This document shows positions 1-11,950 of a stretch of 64,000 nt of DNA, one piece after another; within the stretch, counting starts at the first letter, position 1, and each line of letters starts with the position of its first letter. The translations under genes were made by a program, and so were the position numbers. The DNA comes from Chrysopilus asiliformis (Eukaryota > Arthropoda > Insecta > Diptera > Rhagionidae): positions 89,506,650 through 89,570,649 of the forward strand of contig OZ035962.1 of assembly GCA_964034945.1 (NCBI GenBank), in the 5' to 3' direction. The notes beneath the pieces were generated by a model. That model saw only the letters and a list, made by a program, of their open reading frames with translations. It was not told the origin of the DNA and did not search any database.

Positions 1-30
1 CCTCAATTTCCTATTTAAAAAATCCCTTAA

Positions 31-206
31 AAAACACCGAAATAAAAAAAATCCATAATCATTGGAGAAAATTTAAAAATTGGTGTGCGTCCAGACAACC
101 TTGTTACACAAATCTAACGACAAATAGGCTGTCTCGGCGCACACCGATTTTAAATTTACATCATTGATTATATTATTTTATTTATTTTTTTATTTCGGTG
201 TTTTTC
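31..206. repeat. Foldback (inverted-repeat) element
   Basis: Two arms of about 65-75 bases are imperfect reverse complements. The outer ends read AAAACACCGAAATAAAAAAA and its complement near 190-206. The inner ends share GGTGTGCG (about 82-90) and CGCACACC (about 139-146). The centre is unrelated sequence. This is the structure of a foldback MITE. No target duplication could be fixed, so the superfamily is unassigned. Confidence 0.6.
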
Positions 207-2039
207 AATTTTTTCAACGATTTTTTTTAGTTGAGTTTTTTCATATTTCGATGTCTTTAATTATTGTTTTTTGTCGAGGGTGCTTTTACATTTTTTTTGT
301 TTGTTTTATATATTTTAGTTTTATTTTAATGTAACTAAATCAAATTTTTAAACCGAACTACAAAAACTGAATAAAATATATTTTTATGTTTGTTTTTTTT
401 GAAGAGTTTTCCAATTGGTAACTACAACAACATTCGATCGAACAGAAATCAACTATAGAACAGAAATCTATGTTCACTGTTTAATACAAATGAAGATATT
501 GAACTAATTTTGTAGAGATTTTTCCATTTTAATTTCCGCATTGAAATATACCTACATCAAAGCGTTTCGATTTTTATAATAAAATTTCCAATATATTTTC
601 TTCACATCTTGTCATTGGGCTGCTGGCTTTTCAATATGTATTATAAAATCGTGAACATTGGATGATTTTTTTTCTATATATTGTAGCAGATTTAGACATT
701 TGTATATTGAATGTTCCCATTGAAATCTGGTGCAGACGTTTTAGCATCTGTGCGCCTCATAAAACAGACTCCCGTGTACCGACCGCATGGCGTATTCTGT
801 ATCGGGCCCGATGTTAGCAAAGTTGCTGTATTTTTTTTTCTTTATCGGAAAATTCAACACACTTTCAATGTTGTTGCCACTGATGGCAGTTTCCTCTTCT
901 TCTCATCCTGTTCACCAATATGACATAAAGGAGTCACTATCAGAGGCAACGTATTGTAGGTGGGGTGAATAGAGTCTAAATGAACTAAGAAAATATGCTG
1001 TGATGGTACTCAAGTTGTTCTATAGTTTGGCATTTAGAGAAAATTTTATAGTGAACTCCGATACGAAGTTCTACAGCAGTCCAACCTGTCTACAGGACAA
1101 TCTGTAAGAAACTACCGCAAAACTATACAACTTAAGGCCAAGTGAAAATATTTTGGAAGCAACACTGAATTCACTTGAAGTGAAAGAGTTTTTTTTTGGC
1201 GCCGATACTAGTGTTTCCCCATACCACTTCCATGCCATACTCAGCTGTTGAGGTAATGAAATGTCATGTACAGCACATGGCAACTTCTTAACTAAAAACA
1301 AGGAAAAACAGGATAGCAAAAGGAAAACAAAACTCAACAACAACAACAGCAGAAATAAACCTGCAGGAGAACGAAAAACATTCACAAGAAGGAGGAAAAT
1401 CAAGGAAAATCATCAAAGCAGCATTGGAAGGCGAGTAAAAAACTAAAAGCGAACTGTGGAAATCTAGGAAATAAGTACAAGTCCAGGAAAATGTATAGAA
1501 ACTGTAAGAAGTGAAAAGGAAAAGTTCCATTTTGGCACCGGAACTGAATCTGGCATACGTTGCTGGCCCCGAAAAAGCGATGCCCGACACAGAGAACGGA
1601 AAGTTTTTCTCTGTTTCTGATATTCCTGTCAGAGGAATTTCTTGACAGGACCAGAACCAGGATCAGCACACAAGACTAAATATAGTATAATCCAAGGTGC
1701 TAAATAGCCATGTGTGCTTCTACTCCTGTCCCTGAAACACTATGCCAACGTACGTAGGAATTCCTATTTATTTTATTTATTTAGTTGTGGATTTTTCTCG
1801 AAAAAGGCACTTTCTGTCAGTTTTGTGTTTTCGTGCGTCTTTTTTGTTCCCTTTTTCGGTGGAAACTACTTCCAACACAATTTCAAACGTCTGAAACAGG
1901 TCTCTTATAAAAACTTCCACTGAATCTTTAGTAGTAGGAAAACCGTAACTATGTATGTATGACGTGTTCAAGTTTATGTTAGCTGCTGCTAACATCAGTG
2001 ACAGGTTTTTGAAGGATACTCACCTGTGTCTGCAAATGT
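207..2039. other. AT-rich stretch, no gene recognised
   Basis: The sequence is mostly poly-T/poly-A rich. Short open frames occur on both strands, the longest about 110 codons, but they are low complexity (F/L/S or K/N rich) and show no domain or splice context. I see no RNA gene and no repeat shared with the rest of the window. Confidence 0.5.
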
Positions 2040-2073
2040 CATGTCATTAGTCCTCTTCAACACTAATGACATG
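2040..2073. repeat. Perfect 12-bp hairpin
   Basis: CATGTCATTAGT (2040-2051) and ACTAATGACATG (2062-2073) are exact reverse complements around a 10-base loop. It could be a tiny MITE remnant or a chance structure. Nothing nearby assigns a function. Confidence 0.6.
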
Positions 2074-3223
2074 ATTGATCGATTGTTTGTGCGGGTGTTA
2101 AATGATTTTTATGGTATTTGGTTTTTTTTACTGCCACACAAAACTACGTTTATATCCAGTGGCGTATTTATTCAGATATGTGTTTGTCGATATTTGTATG
2201 CTTGACCATCGGATTAGTTTCTTAGACTGGATAGTATTTTAGCGCATTTAGATATATTTTACTGACTCATATACGATATGTGTAATAGGAATTAAAATAA
2301 GTAAATAATTATTCGTTTTAGGAGAAAGTCCATGGGAAATATGATTCCAAACACATGTTTTAGATTTTGTAAATGAGCTCATTTTATTTGGTTTGAACTA
2401 TTTGTCGAATTCGAATATCGAAGATTTTTTTATTGCATAAAAACCTCTTTTTCCATGCTTAGAAAATTTTAAGTTTTTTGCTAACGGATTTTTCGATTAA
2501 TATCTGAAAGAAATCGGCCTCTGCTCACATTTGGCTGATAGTTTTTTTTAGCTTATCATGAATCTCAAGTCGCGACAAATTTTAGTTTCCAAAAAAAGAT
2601 TCTATGTGCGATTTTTCTGAAATGTCATTATGTTGCATGGGTACTTAATGTTCATTATTAAAAAAATTATGATAATCTTCCGATCATAAGAAAAATTCTA
2701 TCCTGCGAGCAACAAATATTTCATTTTATTATTTAAAAATTCCTTTCAAAATACACATTAATGCATAACCAAATAATAATCGCTTCAATTAATTATTGTT
2801 ATACTTACAAGTTCCTGGCTGTGAACATTTTTTTATATTCAAATTTAAACAAAACTCGTTAGGTTATTTTTAGATAAATAATCTCAACTTTCAGCATAGA
2901 AAACATTAAGGTGAACCGTGAGAAAATTGATATCTGACGTCTGAAAATATTACGAAAATAAATTTTCCGTCTGCAAAAATTCCCACGATTAAATTACTGT
3001 TTCAGTAAACTTATCCCTCAAATATTTCAACCAAATGAAAAGCGATTTGAGTTCTGTATTTCCAGGTGGGAATGATTCAAAAAAAGCATTCGAAATCAAT
3101 AAAATATTTAAAAGTGTAGAATTTTGAGAGAACTCCACTCGTATATTTACTTTCTTATACGAATTATAATCAAGTATTGTATTCATGAAAAATTTTGACC
3201 TATTAATTTTGTACACAAAATAT
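2074..3223. other. AT-rich stretch, nothing recognised
   Basis: No coding, RNA or repeat signal was recognised. A 75-codon minus-strand frame at 2989-3216 has no recognisable motif and looks like background. Confidence 0.5.
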
Positions 3224-3840
3224 GTTAGTGTGTCAGTCTGTTAGTCTGCTAGCCTGTTAGTCTGTTAGTCTGTTAGTCTGTTAGTCTGTTAGTCTGTTAG
3301 TCTGTTAGTCTGTTAGTCTGTTAGTCTGTTAGTCTGTTAGTCTGTTAGTCTGTTAGTCTGTTAGTCTGTTAGTCTGTTAGTCTGTTAGTCTGTTAGTCTG
3401 TTAGTCTGTTAGTCTGCTAGTCTGCTAGTCTGCTAGTCTGTTAGTCTGTTAGTCTGTTAGTCTGTTAGTCTGTTAGTCTGTTAGTCTGTTAGTCTGTTAG
3501 TCTGTTAGTCTGTTAGTCTGTTAGTCTGTTAGTCTGTTAGTCTGTTAGTCTGTTAGTCTGTTAGTCTGTTAGTCTGTTAGTCTGTTAGTCTGTTAGTCTG
3601 TTAGGCTGTTAGTCTGTTAGTCTGTTTGTCTGTTTGTCTGTTAGTCTGTTAGTCGTTGGTCTGTTAGTCTGTTAGCATGTCAGTCTGTGTACAAGATTTC
3701 TCAAAAAATAATAGAGCTAGAGCCATGAAATTTTATGCGCATGTTTAAGTCCTAGAATGGGACGATCATATTAACCTTTGGTGGAAATCCGTCAGTAACC
3801 GGTAATAACCAAAATTGCGGCTTTTTAAAAATTTCGATTT
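3224..3840 (+). repeat. CTGTTAGT minisatellite plus GTCT-type core tail
   Basis: From about 3224 to 3688 the 8-mer CTGTTAGT repeats more than 50 times in tandem, with a few CTGCTAGT and CTGTTTGT variants and one shortened unit near 3654. It is followed at 3714-3739 by GAGCTAGAGCCATGAAATTT, a diverged version of the core that follows the GTCT microsatellite in the other families here. I infer that this array is the expanded microsatellite of one such element. Confidence 0.8.
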
Positions 3841-6299
3841 CGTTTTTCGCGGTTTTTTTCAGAACTACGCATTTTTCAGTAGCCTTATGTATGACCAAAA
3901 TTGACGATTTCTTACACATCTCAAACTAGTATCGAGATATACCGTTATTTCAAAAACTTCTTTTGAGATTTTCGCGAAAACTAAGGGTTTTTGAAGAGAA
4001 AAATATTTCTCACAATTTTTTCTTTTACCGTTATCTGCTCTATTTTACCGTTACTTAATAATTTTTGGATTAAGTTTCCAGGCATTAAAAGACTAATCAC
4101 AAAAAAAAAATAGTGGTTTAAATCACACTATATCTAATGTTTCATTCTAAAACTCCATTAGCTTAATTTAAAAATACTCCAATTCCTTACACTGTACTAT
4201 GGCTTAGGACAGTAGCAGCTTTTTCGGAAAAAATGATGGTACATGATTTTCCAATTGTGTCTGATTGGTTGTTCTCTGGTTGATACCAACATAACATCAA
4301 AGCATTATATGAGATTTAATTGAAATCTGAACACGATTTTGATTTAGAACTTGATTGATAAAATATGTTCTTAAATTGATAAAAAGAAATGCGGGCTTAA
4401 AATAATTTACTTACATTGATTGATTTCAACTGTAATACTTGTGTTTTGCTTGTTTCCTGGAGTTTTGATTGTATTTCAGTTTATTGTACTGTAAAGAAGT
4501 TCATTGGCACTCTTAGAATTTTGTGTGTAATCTGCACCCAAAAACTCTGTAGCCAGACGGATTAATATCATCTAGGACCAAAGGACAAGAATTACTAATC
4601 AGTATTCGTTGATTCATGAGAATTTATTCAGTTATAAGGGATTTCTTAGGATTTTTTTTATAACACCCACACACCATTGATTAGGAAGCCTGGTATACGG
4701 TGTGGATGTTGGGTGAACTTAGATATATTTTCAAATAAAACCGAAAACACTTCGAGCTACCCACACATGGGATCCCAGCGAATCTGAGTGGGGGAAAGAA
4801 TCCTTATTGTAGAAGATGATCTTCATCGCCAACGACCCATGTCGACCCAAGGAATAAAAAAAAATCCGAAATTGAGCGAATGGCAAATATAGCACACAGT
4901 CAGCTGGTATTTATCTCACATTCCGTACATAAGGTGAACAATGTGAGAACACTGAATTAAAATTCACCCCCGACAAGGAGACCACGTTTGGTATCCGGAA
5001 TTATTGTGGTTGGTGGGAGGGAGTTGGTCGGTGAGACAATGATAGCTTACCATTGTTGCGGGTGGCATTCATTTGCCGTGTGCTGCAGGGTTCATTCTAT
5101 ACAGAGTTAATACCCAGCAACATTCGATTTAAGTCCTAGACTCTCCTTCGTAGGATTCTCAGCGGGGTTCGCTGAAGTCGCTTTTAATAGTTATCTAAAC
5201 ACCACACTTAAATGTTGCTCAGAACTACCCCAACATCCCATCTGACAACGCCAAATTTGATCCAATTCCCGGATGATAATGTGAGGGCAACTCGAGAGTA
5301 CATTTCGGTTGTTTTTATATCCAAACAAACAGACTGGAATAGCAGGGAGCAGTCAGTAGAAACAAAAGCGACTGGTGGAGGAGCATAAGCTGAAAACAGA
5401 AGCAGCAGCAGCAGCGTTAAACACCAGCGGCAGCATAAAAATCCAAAATGGAATGATTATGCGGGGCCATCAACAGCACCTGCTTTTAATTGGATTCAGC
5501 TTTGACACGTGCCACCATGTGGTAACATGTGCATTTTACACCGAATGCTTCTTGTATAGTCAGTCGTGTACTGTTCGTTCGTATATCCCGGATCAGCGTC
5601 AGCCCCATATCCAACCCCAAACCCACTCCACTAGTCCGTAGCGACGATATCTGCCCAAAAGCACACACTGTGGCGACATAGAGAATAAAATGTGAATGTG
5701 TACTTTTATAGTAGAGAAAAAGTATCGGTATCTATAGATACTTTCATATTCGAATCAAGTTGCACAGCACAAGCATTGGCAGATTCATATATCAACATAG
5801 GGCCAAAAACTGAAGCAAAGTACGTGTAGTAGTCAGACGGAAAGGTTATCTGGGTTACCATGCATGGTGTCGGATTGAATGGAAAATAATGTTAAAAGTT
5901 GGGTCAATTTCATAAGGGGACGTCAAAGTAGCTGACAAACAGTAAACGATCCTTTTATCTTAATCCTTTTTATTCTGGATTAAATGCTTCGAGAATAACA
6001 GGCAATTTCTATCGTGATGTCAAAAATGTTGGATAGTATTGTCTGGGGTTCGCAAAATGTAATGGATTTCCGTGGGTAAAATATGAAAAATGTTCTTTTA
6101 AAAGTTTTGAATTGAAACTATCGAATGGTGATAAAATACATATTAAAAAAATATCTTAAAGGTATTATCCCACATAAGTTCAAATGATCTTAAAATCGAG
6201 CTTAAAATGATAAATGGGAATTTTTTTTTATTAGAAAGAGGGAGCTAAATATATGTGTGAAATGACAGTGATATGATAAATTTCAGAACAAAATTGACC
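3841..6299. other. Mostly unique non-coding sequence
   Basis: Around 4660-5700 base composition is less AT-rich and includes a short CAG run (about 5400-5418). A TATA-like string near 5313 precedes AGTCAGTAG near 5350. This could be a promoter or untranslated exon, but nothing proves transcription. An 88-codon frame at 5375-5641 has no recognisable domain. I annotate no gene here. Confidence 0.4.
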
Positions 6300-6303
6300 T
6301 TAA

Positions 6304-6563
6304 CACGTTGGCTACCAGCCAAAAAAACGCTTACTCCGCTAGTATACACTGGGAAAAAACGCAAAAATTATTTCTGTACTTTGTGAGTCACCAGTGAACA
6401 CAAGATCAATACAGACAAAAACGAACGAATCGAATAAAATATAACGGACAAAAAAAAACCCCTTTGTACCGCACGAGCGACTGCACTCAACCATGGAACT
6501 TGAGAAACTGACGGTAATAACAATAGTGTGTGTACACCGGTGACTCACATGGTAGCCAACGTG
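6304..6563. mobile_element. MITE with TTAA flanks
   Basis: The termini are inverted copies of CACGTTGGCTACCA, flanked on both sides by TTAA (6300-6303 and 6564-6567). An internal GTGAGTCACC string echoes one near the right end. TTAA flanks suggest a piggyBac-type origin; a TA target with longer termini is the alternative. No coding capacity. Confidence 0.75.
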
Positions 6564-6904
6564 TTAAAATTGAAGCATCTTCCCGAATTTAAGACCAAGT
6601 GGGTGAAAAATTTACATTTGTCTGTCAAAATTGGTGCTCTCAAGTTTTAAGACCAAACTTTAATTTTAAGTTTTAGACAAACAAACCTTTACAAAAATTA
6701 TATGTCTCTCTCAACTCGCCTAGTTCTCTGTAAACAATAAAACAAAACTAGTTTTTGCAATAACTAAGGCAAAATTTGACGAAAGTTCTCGAATTAAACA
6801 CGAAAAGTTCAGAGAAAAAACTGGTCATATCGATCAAATCATTGTAAAATTAACCAAATTTTGGTCAAAATCACAAAAAAAATTGTCGTTTAGAACAAAT
6901 ATTT

Positions 6905-7110
6905 TTGGAGGGAAATCTTTGTTCAACAAAGAAACTTGTTATTTTAACAAAAATAAACCTACAATGTAAGTAGGACAAAAAATGTCCTATTTACAAATCT
7001 TTGTTTCTCAAACAATTCTTTTATCAATTTAACAAAAAAAAAATTGTTGAGATTCAACAAAATAAGTTTTGTCAATAGGAACGAGGTTTTTGTCATTATT
7101 TTTTTTGAGT
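6905..7110 (+). repeat. Dispersed repeat shared with 56640-56790
   Basis: A block of about 130 bases containing AATTGTTGAGATTCAA and GTCAATAGGAACGAGG recurs, slightly diverged, near 56640-56790 in the same orientation. No termini or coding sequence were identified. It is probably a fragment of an unclassified transposon. Confidence 0.65.
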
Positions 7111-7219
7111 GTAATATACTCGAAATACCAATCTCAGGTCAACTCGTGCAGGGCGTAAGGACCCTACTTTACTTGCTGCAAGTTAAATTTTTGAAATTCT
7201 CCCGCCACAGGTTGACATA

Positions 7220-7624
7220 TTTTTATACCCGTATGGTGAAACCAAAGGGTATATTAACTTTGCCTTACCGTTTGTAACGCCAAGATCCCGTCATCACACA
7301 TAAAAATGAATTACACCAGTGTGTTTAGAATGATAAAAATAATTAATTTTTGCATGTCCGTCCGTCTGTCTGTCCGTTTGTCTGTCCGTCTGTCTGTCCG
7401 TCTGTCTGTGGCGCGGATTGCGGGCGCACGGATTGAGCTAGAGACTTGAAATTTTGCGCAGATTCGTTTTTCGTAAAATGCGAGGCTAAGTCCGTTAATG
7501 GGCAAAACTGGACCATTAGGGGGGTACCCCCCATACGAACAAAAACGGTTTTTGTGAATATCTCGAAAACGAGTACGAGTTTTCAATAATTGCCAGATTG
7601 GCAATTATAGCTTTTGTTATGTTT
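7220..7624 (+). mobile_element. GTCT element, family A copy 1 (Helentron/INE-like)
   Basis: The copy starts TTTTTATACCCGTATGGTGA. It contains a GTCC/GTCT microsatellite (about 7355-7409), then the core GAGCTAGAGACTTGAAATTT at 7435. It ends with the hairpin ATTGCCA-GAT-TGGCAAT and TTTTGTTATGTTT. It has lost about 150 bases, including the 3' subterminal inverted repeat, compared with copies 2, 3 and 5. Frames read from it are not genes. Confidence 0.85.
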
Positions 7625-9022
7625 ATTTTTCCTAATGCAGGTGAACGCCCGCCTAGCAGAGGCTTAATTATTCTGAAGGAAGTCAATTTCGCCGTACACA
7701 AGTCGACGAATTTTACTAAATTTTTGTGAGTGTACTCGATTGGGACCGGGATTTTTTTTTAAAATTTAGTTTTACTATTGTAATTTTCCTAAAATGGATA
7801 AAAAACTTGCAAAGAAAATGTTAAAATCTTTCGCTGTATTGAAAAACGAATTCCCAATAGAAATCAAAATTTTCTGCTCATAGCAAGTTAAAAAATTAAA
7901 GAAAATAACAGAAATAGTATTAATAATTTACCCTGAAAAACTATGGAGTAATACAACTTTCTAGCCAATCTAATAGAACGGGGTTAAATATGTAACGAAT
8001 CCAAAAGGACGAACAAAATCCATTGAAATGGAGATGGCAGCACATCGCTATCGTTTTGGGCACAAGTTGTTCCATGGACAATAAATTCAGATCGTTTAAT
8101 CCACCAAGGATATCAAAGTGAATGATGATATGACGGAAATTTTCTTCGTTCTTTGGGTCTTTTCAATCGAGGAATTTCTTTCAATAATTTTTTTCTCCTC
8201 TCATCCCCAGGCACTTTCAAAATCCAATCGAAGAGAAGGCGAAACAACATCGAACGGCGGCGCGGCGGCGGCAATAACGAAAATGACGATTCCCATGCCA
8301 CAATCGACGGCAATTCCTTTCGCAGATGCCATTTGCCAATCAACCGAACCAAAAAAGGTCCTTTTTGGCCTTGCAGCTGTCCCAGAGACCGACAAGAGAG
8401 TTGGCTCAGCTGCCATCAGCCGGTCGATCGTTATCCATTCCATATCACAGAAGTTCCATTCTATGCTGATAGTCCTCCTCCCTGCTACAGACTTCGGTAC
8501 ACAGCAGCGCGCATTATTCGAATATGTTGCATGATATAGGGTTTTTTTTTCAACACTCCATCCGAACGGGGCTTCCTTTCGCCATCGGTTTAAGGATCAG
8601 CAGAAATAGCAGCAGTGGAACTGGCAGCTTTCGTTCCCATATTTAACCTTTCACAATCTGCCATGGTCACAGGTGTCTGAAACATTCAGCAGCTGGTTCC
8701 ATTCATTCCTTTTACCGACATCTATCCAAAGATATACAACGGAACTGCCATAGCCACAGTTCGCGAATATTACCTACCGTTGTACACCATAGCGTTGTGT
8801 GTTGTTCTGCATTCGTTCTTTTCGTAATCGTTCCAAATTTCGGTGTGTGTGTGTGTGTTGAAGTTGGCAGGATATTCAGAAATACACAAAAACATATTTG
8901 GATATCAAGGACTCGTTGTTAGTTCTTGTTCACATGGGACGATTTTGGAATCATTCTGGTGTGGCTGACGTACACTGAAAAAATGAATGTCAAGCAAATT
9001 TTTTTTTACTCTTCATGATATA
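7625..9022. other. Unique region, moderate GC at 8100-8860
   Basis: The first 450 bases are AT-rich. At 8118-8539 two overlapping plus-strand frames (138 and 128 codons) run through a GGC-rich stretch, preceded by a plausible splice acceptor, TCATCCCCAG at 8200-8209. The second reads a basic, then Cys/Pro/Arg-rich peptide from about 8210 that I do not recognise. It might be an exon or untranslated exon of the gene downstream, or chance. A short GT run lies near 8842-8858. Confidence 0.35.
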
Positions 9023-9577
9023 AAGGGTCTTTCAATAAGGACATAACAATTTTGTATTTTAATAAAAACGCGCCCTAAAACTTTTTTTATGATCTGGCAA
9101 TGCTAAAACGTCAGTCAAGGTTTACATTTTTATCATGGTGAAGTTCACGAACGAGCAATGCCACACAGCTGGTCAAACAATTGATCTATTGAGGGAGAAG
9201 TTCGGTAATCGTGTAATCTCGAGAAATGGTCCGGTCGAATGGCCACCTCGCTCATGCGATTTAACGCCGTTGGATTTCTTTTTATGGGGTTATGTTAAGT
9301 CGTTGGTTTATGCCAACAAGCCAACAACGTTAGAGGAGCTCCGGAACAATATCGAACGCGAAATTGCAAACGTTCCGGCCGATATGTGTGGAAGAGTGGT
9401 GGAAAATAGGCTCCAAAGAATCAATCTGCAAACTCGCGGTGGCCATATGAACGACATCGAATTTCATACTTAAATATAACATGTCCACTACACCTGGAAT
9501 AAATTTCAGCCCGATATCTCAATTATTCTGTGTTTTATTTAAATACAAAATTGTTATGTCCTTATTGAAAGACCCGA
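9023..9577 (+). mobile_element. Internally deleted mariner (DD41D type), copy 1
   Basis: The inverted termini share GGGTCTTTCAATAAGGACAT and continue for about 35 bases. TA target duplications lie at 9021-9022 and 9578-9579. A full mariner is about 1.3 kb; this copy keeps 555 bp. It shares its ends with the copy at 58543-59103 but has a different deletion junction, so the two derive from the same family by separate deletions. Confidence 0.92.
9135..9473 (+). pseudogene. Chimeric mariner transposase remnant (112 codons)
   Basis: The first eight residues (MVKFTNEQ) are the transposase N-terminus. They are joined in frame to the C-terminal third, beginning CHTAGQTIDLL just after where the second catalytic aspartate should be. 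The third catalytic block, CDLTPLDFFLWGYVK, and the family C-terminal GGH motif are present. The DNA-binding domain and two of the three catalytic residues are deleted, so it cannot be an active transposase. The frame is nevertheless uninterrupted from ATG to TAA. Confidence 0.85.
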
Positions 9578-9593
9578 TATCGTATAGAAGTAT

Positions 9594-10085
9594 ACTAGAT
9601 TTAATATACCATTGGCAATGCGTCGAACACATGGTCGGACACAAAAATGAACTACATCAGGGTGTTTGGGATGACAAAATATTTTGTTTTCCGTCTGTCC
9701 GTCCTCGAACACAATAAATTTCGAAGGGATTGATGCACAGAGTTGAAATTTTTCACAGTATCGTTTCTTTTAAATAGCAAGGTTAAATTCTTGAAAGGCC
9801 AGCCAAAATGGGACCATTCCATTCCTCCTTCCCGATCCCAACGAAACAGTTTTTTGCAATTTTCTCGAAAACGGCGGGTCGTATTGAAAAATTAAAAAAT
9901 AATATGACATCAAAATTTAGTAGGATCATTCCTTCCTCTTCCCCTGTACCAATGAAAAAGTTTTTTGAGGTTTTCTCGAAAACGGTGCATCGTATCGAAA
10001 AATGTTTGAAGACGAAATGTGTCTAGATCTCGATTTTACATAACCGTTCCATACATCAAAATCCAATCGGACCACTGCTTCTCCC
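9594..10085 (+). mobile_element. GTCT element, family B copy 1
   Basis: It begins near AGATTTAATATACC, followed by ATGCGTCGAACACATGG, a short GTCC/GTCT stretch (about 9690-9708) and a core-like GAGTTGAAATTTTTCACAG at 9740. The tail contains ACATAACCGTTCCATACATC near 10038. Related copies are at 11951 (plus) and 59627 (minus). It abuts the mariner on its left. Confidence 0.7.
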
Positions 10086-10503
10086 CTCATATTTTTTCAA
10101 ATATTCCGAGAACCGTTCAAGATATGAAAAAACCGTTAAATGAAAAAATGCAGGAAATTTTATTTTCTTTGAATTTAGTTATGTGAATTTTTTCATAATA
10201 GCGCATAGATTTCGAGTAATATTCAAAAAAACCTTTTATTGGAAGTACCCGTCACCGTTACTTTTCCAAAAGTTGATAAAAAACTACGATTTTTGTAAAA
10301 CTTATGCACAAAAAATTTCAAATCGGTAGGTCAACACGTTCTCGAGTTATTTAAGATACGTTCAAGGGTCAGACCGACAGACAGATGCACGGAAATCCTC
10401 ATAATTTTGCCTGAAACGGATTTCGTTCTGATCAAAAAATTGCCCGTTCTCGAGTTGGTCTCCGTCATGAATACAATACTTTCCCTCTATAGAAAAGGAA
10501 ATT
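10086..10503 (-). mobile_element. GTCT element, family J copy (minus)
   Basis: Read on the minus strand it starts near 10503 with AAAGTATTGTATTCATGACG. It continues through a Q-type block ending GAAATCCGTTTCAGGC, a short GTCTGTCGGTCT microsatellite and the core (near 10311-10330). Similar copies occur at 30590 and 52658 (minus) and at 60755 (plus); a partial one is at 55127. Confidence 0.75.
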
Positions 10504-11950
10504 AAAAAAAGAAAAATTACAGCAACTAATGCAGAACACATTTTTAATAGACTTTAAATTTCATAATATTTTTTTTTTAAGTGTACCAGCGTTTCCCGAA
10601 ATTTTGCCATAGTTTAACCTTCGTTCAAGCAACTGAATTCCAACCTCATCCCATTTCGCGCCCTCCTGGCGTGTCAGTTAGGACTTTTGCTGTTTCCAGC
10701 ATCGCTCCTTCTGCTCCTGATGTTTACTGCTGCTATTTTACTCGCCTAACAAACAGGCAACTGGAAGGTGCGGGGCGACATTGAATAGCAGACGCAGCTG
10801 CTGGAACTTTGCTTGGCGCCCCCCACAGGTCTCACAGACAGAATCGTGAATCCAGTCAAATCCAGAATGATTCACAACTCGATTGGGGGGATGTCAATAG
10901 AGTGGAATCAGGGGAATCTAGGGTAATCATCATAATGTTGCAATCACGACGATTTCCCCCTGTCTTCGTCAAAATTTTTAAGACATCTCAATATGGTGTT
11001 TAAGTGCTACCATTATTCAACCTACTTTGTGCTTTGTGGGTGGCTGGGATTTGTTTGTTATTGCAGCCCCAGACAATATTCTTACGTTCCACGACCTGAG
11101 GCGGTGCGGTGGATTAGGTAGGGGTTTGATTGAGGGAGGTGAATCGGAGGTGGGATACATTACGAATAGATTTAGTGGCGGTCTAAATGTGCAGATTTTC
11201 GGGTTAAATTTTCTGAACTCTCCGTCGTTTAATTTGAACATTCATAGTTGTAGGTTTTAAGTGGCATTTGCCATGGGGGTTGGATACCGAATCGTATTAT
11301 ATGAGATGTGAAAACCAACCCCCAAAATCTAAATTCTGAGCTGTAAAGCAATCCATCAATCTGTCATGTTGTTACTATTATGCTATGGATATGTGTTCAA
11401 CAGTGGAATTTTTATAGCGCTGAACGACCAACCCTTGGGCACGTACAGGAATTCATTTTCGGTCGTGTGGTTGGAATGGGGGTTGTTTACTCGTAGGATG
11501 TGATTTTGAGGTGTGAGAATTTCCCGCTTTTGTGGTTGCTATTCAAACGTGATATTAAGAATTCAACCATTTGCATTTGCAATTTAATGCCTTACTATGT
11601 GCAAGAATGTTGTGGTCTTTAAGGAGAGCTTATTAGGTATACTGCAGTTTTCAATCTGTGAACGAGAAGAATTTTCTTGATTTTATTAGGGCTATTTGGG
11701 AACTGTACATTCATATAGGATGCTTAAATCAATGATGAAATTTTGATTTCCAATGATGGTGGGAATAAAAATGGTTATGGATTTATTTTACTGTGTTATT
11801 CTACCGCCACATGGCGAGACAATTATTTTTGGCATTAATTTGTATTTTACAAAATAAAATAAGTTTTCAATTTTATAGTTAAAGCGGAATAATTTTAATT
11901 CGTTTTAAAAACAAGATAATTTTTTTTTTGAAAACTGGCCTTTTTTAGTT
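10504..11950. other. Unique sequence, no gene recognised
   Basis: Composition is mixed. Frames of 64-77 codons occur on both strands, overlapping each other at 11017-11260, with no recognisable domains or splice context. Nothing else was recognised. Confidence 0.45.

Noticed and set aside
5300..5420. Core promoter (TATA-like plus initiator-like AGTCAGTAG)
   Set aside because: Motifs of this quality are expected by chance in AT-rich DNA and there is no transcript evidence; kept only as a note in the region description.
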